Source: an uncultured Pseudoflavonifractor sp.
Lineage (GTDB): Bacteria > Bacillota > Clostridia > Oscillospirales > Oscillospiraceae
Direction: 5' to 3'
DNA: 10,295 nt
Assembly: GCA_947383685.1 (NCBI GenBank)
Contig: CANDEE010000056.1
Location: 1 to 10,295 of the forward strand
Positions within the stretch are counted from its first letter, which is position 1. Each line of letters begins with the position of its first letter. The position numbers and the translations under genes are program-made. Below the pieces are notes generated by a model. It was not told where the DNA came from and did not search any database. It saw only the letters and a program-made list of their open reading frames with translations. Below, one piece after another: positions 6,701 through 10,295 of this stretch.

Positions 6701-7239
6701 AAAATACCGCCCCGGAGGGCAAACTGGCCCACGCCCTCCACCTGGTCGCAGCGGGAGTAGCCCGCAGCGGTAAGGAATTCCGCCAGCTCGTTAAGATCGT
6801 ACTGTTCCCCCATCTTCAGCACCTGGCTGGCCTTTGTCAGCAGCTCCGGGGGCATGGTGCGCTGCAAAAGGGCCTCCGCAGGGACCACCAGGAAGGGGAC
6901 CTGGTTTTGACTCATGGCCCAGAGAGCCTGCAGGCGGCGGTGCTCCCACTGGCGGGAAACCACGGCGGCGTTATGAAAGGTAAACTCCCGGGCGGGAAGG
7001 GTCAAGACCTCCTCCCCGGAGAGGGCCTTCAAATCCCCGGCCATCCGCTGGCACTCCGCGTCGTCGGCGCAGAGCAGGACCACTGGACGGCCTGACTGCT
7101 GCCGCAGGGCGGCGGCAAAGTAAGCCCGGTGGATAGGGGACAGGCCGCTGACCGCCGCGGGGGACAGGCCGTTGTCCAGGGCGGCGGCGAGCTGCTGAAA
7201 TTCCGGGAGCCGGGGAAGGGCGGACAGGAGCTGATTCAT
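3739..7239 (-). CDS. mfd: Transcription-repair coupling factor Mfd
   Basis: A 1166-residue DNA translocase that removes RNA polymerase stalled at lesions and recruits UvrA for nucleotide excision repair. The length matches B. subtilis Mfd (about 1177). Order of parts: UvrB-like N-terminal module with RGGILDFFSP (176-185); RNA polymerase interaction domain around 496-562, starting LSVGDLVVHQQHGIGRYQG; RecG-like motor with Walker A GDVGYGKT (652-659), DEEQ box (753-756), SATPIPRTL (779-787) and QIRGRVGRS (923-931); translocation motif RGAGNVLG (978-985); and the C-terminal TRCF/D7 domain that autoinhibits UvrA binding. No break or missing motif. The frame is open upstream to 7353, but ATG 7237-7239 is chosen because GGAGG (7245-7249) lies 5 nt away and homology starts there. 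It has its own promoter (7325-7353) and is followed at once by tadA. Confidence 0.97.
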   Translation of the reverse strand: MNQLLSALPRLPEFQQLAAALDNGLSPAAVSGLSPIHRAYFAAALRQQSGRPVVLLCADDAECQRMAGDLKALSGEEVLTLPAREFTFHNAAVVSRQWEHRRLQALWAMSQNQVPFLVVPAEALLQRTMPPELLTKASQVLKMGEQYDLNELAEFLTAAGYSRCDQVEGVGQFALRGGILDFFSPAHPLPVRMEFFGDEVDSMGLFDVSTQRRTEQLSEARILPAAEVLSQFAPGGAIGLARALDQRLAAAIKKGNAPDQLLVTLAQDKEALENGLAFPAIDRYLALIYPQMATAVDYLPPDATVLISDVPRFMERCKNDLWQLNEDVTALSESGTLLPELGRFCLTPEELTAALDNWPVAYLDSFAHSQFPQRPRQLLAVTAKQLSSYGVSLETAVSDLSHYLAAGFAVVVLAGTEQRCLNLQTLLREQNVRSAVDFALTSLPLPGQAIICCGGLSSGMELPTIQFAILTEGTAAPAKKRKPKAPTNREKLHSYADLSVGDLVVHQQHGIGRYQGMVKLPVDGVDKDYVKIAYAGADALYVPATQLDMVSKYIGGGEDANETKKLSRLGGGDWERQKSRAKKAVQDLAKGLIQLYAQRQRQPGFAFSPDSPWQKEFEEEFEYAETEDQLRCIAEIKRDMEMDKPMDRLLCGDVGYGKTEVAFRAIMKCVLDGKQAAILVPTTVLARQHYLTAKRRFAKYPVDVEVISRFRTPAQMKETLRKVSEGSVDLLIGTHRLLQKDVQFKNLGLLVVDEEQRFGVTHKEKLKELSRQVDVLTLSATPIPRTLNMALSGIRDMSTLEEPPLDRQPVQTYVMEHDWSVLADAMRRELERGGQVYYLHNRVETIARTAARIQEMLGEDSTVAIAHGKMTQEELNDVMTRMSEGEVGVLVCTTIIETGIDISNVNTLIIEDADKMGLAQLHQIRGRVGRSNRRAFAYLTYRRGKVLSEVAAKRLGAIREFAEFGSGFKIAMRDLEIRGAGNVLGPEQSGFLMSVGYDMYLQLLEEAVLTERGEAAEIPAECSADLTVTASIPDRYVPSAEQRMDLYRRIALIRSENDADDLTDELIDRYGDPPRQVNNLIAVALLRSDAAHCGIREMTQKGSNVVFSLNAFDLRRVSTLCSQERWKGRILFSAGEKPALTLRLKKGEDPLKFARLMVEDYGKTEE

Positions 7240-7263
7240 AACAACCTCCGGAGAGCAAAATAA

Positions 7264-7311
7264 GCGTTTGCCGGGAAACGCCAAATGCCCCCATCCCGGA
7301 AGGGAGGGGGG
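7264..7311 (-). promoter_or_regulatory. Two hairpins in the mfd 5' leader
   Basis: In the predicted transcript (start near 7318) the first hairpin pairs 7307-7311 with 7288-7292 and 7302-7305 with 7294-7297, around one mismatch and a 4-nt loop. The second is GCGTTT/AAACGC (7276-7281 with 7264-7269), followed by TTATTTT, then the Shine-Dalgarno. The second could be a weak attenuator. Function not established. Confidence 0.35.
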
Positions 7312-7324
7312 TGTTGGTGGATAT

Positions 7325-7353
7325 AGTATACAACGGGAAAAGGACAGGGTCAA
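7325..7353 (-). promoter_or_regulatory. mfd-tadA promoter
   Basis: On the minus strand there is -35 TTGACC (7348-7353, 5/6), a 17-bp spacer and -10 TATACT (7325-7330, 5/6). The -35 directly abuts the U-tract of the preceding gene's terminator, so the two transcription units are packed end to end. The leader is about 79 nt. Confidence 0.85.
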
Positions 7354-7354
7354 G

Positions 7355-7385
7355 GGAAAAAGAGGGGCCGCCCTTGTGGGCGGCC
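7355..7385 (-). terminator. Intrinsic terminator of the SLH-domain gene
   Basis: In the minus-strand RNA an 8-bp stem (7378-7385 with 7366-7373, GGCCGCCC) with a 4-nt loop is followed by CCTCTTTTTCCC. It begins about 9 nt after the stop codon of the SLH gene and separates it from mfd. Confidence 0.85.
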
Positions 7386-7394
7386 TCGGGTTTG

Positions 7395-8855
7395 TTATTC
7401 GCCAAAGGCCCGGTAGAGAAGGCTTGCCATCTCAGCCCGGGTAATGGGGGAGAGGGGGGCCAGCCTCCGGCTGTCGTCTCCCTGAAGAATGCCCTTGGAA
7501 AAGAGGACTGCCGCCGCTTCCCGGGCATAGGAAGCCAGGTCTTTAGCATCGGAGAAAAAGTCAAGATCGGCGGACTGGGGAAGGGGCTGGTAGGGCCGGG
7601 TCAGGTCGGATAAGGAACGGTAAATGATGACCAGGGCGTCCTGGCGGGTAATTTGGGCGTTGGGGAGCAGGCGGTTTTCCCCATCGCCCAGGACGAGGCC
7701 ATGGGCGGCGGCCATAGCGGCCGCGCCGGACAGATCCCGGTTGTCCGGAAGATCGGAAAAGGCGGGAGCGGGGGCCTCCTCCACGGAGGGATAGGCCACA
7801 TGGACCAGGGCGTAAATCAGCTCCATGCGGGTGGCGGGATCGCCGGGGCGGAAAATGGGCTGACCGGCGTTGGAGAAGACGGCCTTTTGCTCATCCAAAA
7901 AATCGGCGGCGGGGACGGCCCACTCCCATCCGGTCATATCCTGAAAACGGTCACCGGGGAGATTCGGTTGGACATCATCGGGGGAGACTGTGTCGGTGGG
8001 CTGGGCAGGAGTTTTGTTCCTGTCCGGATTCAGAGTGAGGGAGCCGGGGACCTCCGCGTCAGTGGAGCAGGAGGCGGTATAGTCCAGACGGACGGCTTTC
8101 GTTTCCTTGCCCGCGGGGACAAAGGTGACGTCATAGAGGTTTGGGTCCTTTCCGGAATACAGGACCTCCCCGGGAAGGACCTTTCGGGCGTCGGGAGTTT
8201 GGTAGTCCAGCCAGAGATAACCCTGGGCGGAGGAAGGGAGGCGGGAAAAGGAGGCGGACTCCAGCTCCTCCGCAATGTAGGTGGAGTCCCCAACCGTCCA
8301 GGAAGTCTTGTCCCCACGATAGCCCTTGGAGGTCCGGCACCAGACCCGTTCAGGGAGAAAATCCATCAGAGGGACGGGCTCCCCCTGGCGGACCACAGCG
8401 GTGTCGTTCATGGGAGAGTCCGGAGGAAGGTCCTCCGCCGCTTTGGGGACATAGAATAGGAGAACGCCGGAAACGGTTTCCTCCCTTTTGCTGGTCATGG
8501 TAAAGGTAAGCTCCCGCTGCCCGGTGAACCGGGAATAGGGGGTAAAGCAAATTTGGGAAAGCTGGGGATGCTGGTACAGGTAGTAGGGAGTATCGGGGGT
8601 AACGGCCTCTCCCTCGCAGGTAAGGCTCCCTACCCGGTTGGAAAGATGGGAAAAGGAGACGCTTACCAGCTCATGGCCCGTAGCCTGTTGGCAGAGAAGC
8701 CCAAGCTCCTTGGCGTCCAAAAAAACGGGTTGATCTGCCTCCGCCACACATAGGGCGGTGACGGAGACGGAAGCCTCCTCCTGGGCCAGGGCGGCGGGAA
8801 GAAGGGAGAAAAGAAGGCTCAGGGATAAAAGCAGTGGAAGAAGGCGGCGTTTCAT
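7395..8855 (-). CDS. Secreted protein with duplicated N-terminal module and three SLH domains
   Basis: A 486-residue surface protein. Residues 1-24 are a signal peptide (MKRR, a long Leu/Ser core, AALA just before Q25). Residues about 65-137 and 200-275 look like two copies of one module: each has SFS(H/R)L, later V.P...LY...P.L, then F.P and a G-L-hydrophobic strand, suggesting beta-sandwich units. A Pro/Asp/Thr-rich linker (about 278-303) follows. Three SLH domains make up the C-terminus (about 305-353, 366-417, 434-485), with the usual repeat motif seen as ATRMEL, ITRQDA and ITRAEM. SLH domains bind pyruvylated secondary cell-wall polymer and hold proteins on the Gram-positive surface. Start: ATG 8853-8855 with AAAGGAG 8 nt upstream; the frame runs on to 8930 without homology or a binding site. 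Own promoter and terminator. No enzyme motif seen; the role is probably structural or binding. Confidence 0.85.
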   Translation of the reverse strand: MKRRLLPLLLSLSLLFSLLPAALAQEEASVSVTALCVAEADQPVFLDAKELGLLCQQATGHELVSVSFSHLSNRVGSLTCEGEAVTPDTPYYLYQHPQLSQICFTPYSRFTGQRELTFTMTSKREETVSGVLLFYVPKAAEDLPPDSPMNDTAVVRQGEPVPLMDFLPERVWCRTSKGYRGDKTSWTVGDSTYIAEELESASFSRLPSSAQGYLWLDYQTPDARKVLPGEVLYSGKDPNLYDVTFVPAGKETKAVRLDYTASCSTDAEVPGSLTLNPDRNKTPAQPTDTVSPDDVQPNLPGDRFQDMTGWEWAVPAADFLDEQKAVFSNAGQPIFRPGDPATRMELIYALVHVAYPSVEEAPAPAFSDLPDNRDLSGAAAMAAAHGLVLGDGENRLLPNAQITRQDALVIIYRSLSDLTRPYQPLPQSADLDFFSDAKDLASYAREAAAVLFSKGILQGDDSRRLAPLSPITRAEMASLLYRAFGE

Positions 8856-8882
8856 GGGGAAGACTCCTTTCTGTTTTTGTTT

Positions 8883-8911
8883 ATAATAAAATAATAGCGC
8901 AGTCTGGACAA
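8883..8911 (-). promoter_or_regulatory. Probable promoter of the SLH-domain gene
   Basis: On the minus strand there is -35 TTGTCC (8906-8911, 4/6), a 17-bp spacer and -10 TATTAT (8883-8888, 5/6), in an AT-rich patch between the pth terminator and this gene. Other A/T hexamers nearby could also serve as the -10. Confidence 0.6.
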
Positions 8912-8928
8912 AAGCGCAATAGGAAAGC

Positions 8929-8965
8929 AAAAAACCGCCCCATGAGAGGGTTTCTCATGGGGCGG
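8929..8965 (-). terminator. Intrinsic terminator of pth
   Basis: A perfect 12-bp stem (8954-8965 with 8935-8946) and a 7-nt loop, followed in the minus-strand RNA by TTTTTTG. It starts 8 nt after the pth stop. Confidence 0.95.
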
Positions 8966-8972
8966 CGACGGC

Positions 8973-9566
8973 TCAATTGAATTTTCCCATGGTGGCCTGG
9001 GGGCCTTCTTTGATATAGCACTCCACGGCCTGGGCGGCGTGGCAGATGGCCTCGTCAATGGCTTTTCGGTCCTCACCCTGGGGTTTTCCCAAAACCCAGT
9101 CGGCCATATCATAGTCGGGATGGGGCTTGCCGCCCACCCCGAGGCGAATGCGGGGGAACTCTGCGGTGTGAAGGTGGGCAATGATGTTTTTCAGGCCGTT
9201 ATGGCCCCCTGCCGAACCGCCGGGGCGAATGCGGAGCTTGCCGGGGGGAAGGGCCACCTCATCGGAAAGGACAATGATGTGCTCCGGGGGAACCTTGTAG
9301 AAAGCGGCGGCCGGCTCCACCGCCTCGCCGGAGAGGTTCATATAGGTCACGGGCTTCATCAGCAGAACTTTCTCGCCGCCCAGGGTGACGGTGTTGGTGA
9401 GGGCCTTGAATTTCAGCCGCTGGACAGGGACGTCCAGACTGTCGGCAAGCCGGTCAAGGACGTCGAAGCCCACGTTGTGGCGGGTGCCCTCGTACTGCTC
9501 GCCCATGTTGCCCAGGCCAACTACAAGCCAGGTGACGGGACCGGCGGGCGTTCGGGAAAAAAACAT
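8973..9566 (-). CDS. pth: Peptidyl-tRNA hydrolase
   Basis: A 197-residue cytoplasmic esterase that frees tRNA from peptidyl-tRNAs dropped by ribosomes; normally essential. All active-site segments are present: GLGN with N20, RHNVGFDVLD with catalytic H30, TYMNLSG with N77, D102 in the SDE segment, and GGHNGLKNII with N123. Length and order are normal for bacterial Pth. The frame is open back to 9704, overlapping the end of prs, but ATG 9564-9566 is the start: GGAGG (9575-9579) is 8 nt upstream and the protein begins shortly before the conserved WLVVGLGN strand. It follows prs, as in many Firmicutes (prs-ctc-pth-mfd in B. subtilis, here without ctc). A strong terminator sits between prs and this gene, leaving only 33 bp before the ATG, so its promoter is not obvious. 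Confidence 0.96.
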   Translation of the reverse strand: MFFSRTPAGPVTWLVVGLGNMGEQYEGTRHNVGFDVLDRLADSLDVPVQRLKFKALTNTVTLGGEKVLLMKPVTYMNLSGEAVEPAAAFYKVPPEHIIVLSDEVALPPGKLRIRPGGSAGGHNGLKNIIAHLHTAEFPRIRLGVGGKPHPDYDMADWVLGKPQGEDRKAIDEAICHAAQAVECYIKEGPQATMGKFN

Positions 9567-9599
9567 GGCGGATACCTCCGGAGAAAGGGTGAGAATGGC

Positions 9600-9629
9600 A
9601 AAAAAGGGGCGGGGCGTATGCCCCGCCCC
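9600..9629 (-). terminator. Intrinsic terminator between prs and pth
   Basis: A perfect 10-bp G/C stem (9620-9629 with 9606-9615, GGGGCGGGGC) with a 4-nt loop, followed by TTTTTT in the minus-strand RNA. It lies 16 nt after the prs stop and ends 33 bp before the pth ATG. Confidence 0.93.
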
Positions 9630-9645
9630 GTAGGGGATGAGAGGT

Positions 9646-10295
9646 TCAGTTGAACAGCTTGGAGATGGAAACCTCCTGATAGATGCGGTCAATGGCGTCG
9701 GCAAAGAGGTGGGCCACGGTCAGGTACTTGATTTTTTCACTCTGCCTGGCCCGTTCAGTGGCAGGAATGGTGTCCAGGAACACCAGCTCCTCAATGGGGC
9801 TTTTTTCAATGAGGTCATAGGCGGGGCCGGACAGGACGCCGTGGCTGGCGCAGGCGTATACCTTGGTGGCTCCGCCGATGTCCACCAGGGCCTGGGCGGC
9901 GTGGCACAGGCTGCCGGCGGTGTCCACCATGTCGTCCAGCAGGACCACCTGTTTGCCCGCCACATCGCCAATGATGTTCATGACCTCAGAGGAGTTGGCC
10001 TTCTGGCGGCGTTTGTCTACAATGGCGAGAGGCAGACCCAGCTTTTGGGCAAAGGCTCTGGCCCGGGAGACGCTGCCCACATCGGGGGAGACTACGATGG
10101 TGTCCTCCTCTTGGCCCAGGAATTTTTCGTGGAAATACTGGGCAAAGATGGGGCTGCCCAGCATATTGTCCACGGGGATGTCAAAGAAACCCTGGATTTG
10201 GGAAGCATGAAGGTCCATGGTCAGCACCCGGTCGGCTCCGGCGGCGGTGATCATGTTGGCCACCAGCTTGGCGGAGATGGGGTCCCGGGGCTTGG
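9646..10295 (-). CDS. prs: Ribose-phosphate pyrophosphokinase, C-terminal two thirds (5' end outside the window)
   Basis: This enzyme makes PRPP from ribose 5-phosphate and ATP, feeding purine, pyrimidine, histidine, tryptophan and NAD synthesis. The visible 216 residues begin KPRDPISAKLVANMI, part of the conserved catalytic region, and the frame is open to the window edge; the GTG at 10261-10263 is an internal valine, not a start. Signatures: DLHASQIQGFF; VVSPDVGSVSRAR (the family more often has GG where this has GS); flexible-loop DKRRQKANSSEVMNIIGD; and the PRPP loop VVLLDDMVDTAGS, which binds the ribose phosphate. The C-terminus ends SISKLFN, close to homologues (about 315-320 residues in full). 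The missing N-terminus is roughly 100 residues. A terminator follows the stop codon. By the conserved order, glmU is likely upstream. Confidence 0.96.
   Translation of the reverse strand, partial: KPRDPISAKLVANMITAAGADRVLTMDLHASQIQGFFDIPVDNMLGSPIFAQYFHEKFLGQEEDTIVVSPDVGSVSRARAFAQKLGLPLAIVDKRRQKANSSEVMNIIGDVAGKQVVLLDDMVDTAGSLCHAAQALVDIGGATKVYACASHGVLSGPAYDLIEKSPIEELVFLDTIPATERARQSEKIKYLTVAHLFADAIDRIYQEVSISKLFN

Noticed and set aside
4474..7095. An 873-codon open frame on the plus strand opposite mfd
   Set aside because: It is a shadow of mfd caused by its GC-rich codon use. The translation is low-complexity, rich in Gly, His, Leu and Val, with no recognisable domain, while the minus strand encodes every Mfd motif without a break.
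7653..8459. A 268-codon plus-strand frame opposite the SLH gene
   Set aside because: Gly-rich antisense translation with no domain or ribosome binding site; the minus-strand gene has clear SLH repeats.
1..10295. CRISPR array, tRNA, rRNA, phage or defence genes
   Set aside because: No regularly spaced repeats, cloverleaf or tRNA signature sequences, or defence-family motifs were seen; every long frame is assigned to a housekeeping, transport, reductase or surface-protein gene.

Overview
The window looks like chromosome of a GC-rich, Gram-positive anaerobe, most likely a gut Clostridia member of the Oscillospiraceae (Flavonifractor/Lawsonibacter/Oscillibacter type). The reasons are strong GGAGG ribosome binding sites, consensus sigma-A promoters, S-layer homology (SLH) domains, an extracellular flavin reductase carrying a copper-amine-oxidase-type N-terminal domain, and a prs-pth-mfd order typical of Firmicutes. 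The taxonomic call is inference; no rRNA marker is present.

Left part (1-987). At the left edge, on the minus strand, a near-perfect promoter leads into the first 26-38 nt of what reads as a lysine riboswitch, so a lysine biosynthesis or transport gene should lie just outside. Next is mntP (minus, Mn2+ exporter) with its own promoter and a structured 5' leader. It is divergent from a secreted flavoprotein reductase gene (plus, 988-2985). The intergenic region carries two facing promoters; each has a dyad across its -10 box and start site, and the dyad at the reductase promoter is long and well formed.

Middle (2986-3262). This is a convergent terminator zone: a 14-bp GC hairpin ends the reductase transcript, and a bidirectional A-stem-U hairpin ends the leftward operon. 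A 10-codon micro-ORF with a good ribosome binding site sits between that hairpin and tadA.

Right part (3263-10295, all minus strand). In transcription order: prs (5' end cut by the window), terminator, pth, terminator, an SLH-domain surface protein, terminator, then mfd and tadA with a 5-nt gap. prs-pth-mfd is the conserved Firmicutes housekeeping order (nucleotide precursor supply, peptidyl-tRNA recycling, transcription-coupled repair). The SLH gene is a self-contained cassette, with its own probable promoter and terminator, placed between pth and mfd. tadA (tRNA wobble A-to-I editing) follows mfd and is probably translationally coupled to it.

No transposase, integrase, CRISPR array, tRNA or rRNA was seen. 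Most of the window is ordinary core chromosome. The parts most worth a second look are the reductase, which lacks the canonical dicarboxylate-binding residues, its dyad operator, the SLH gene with an internal duplication, and the unusual leaders and terminators.
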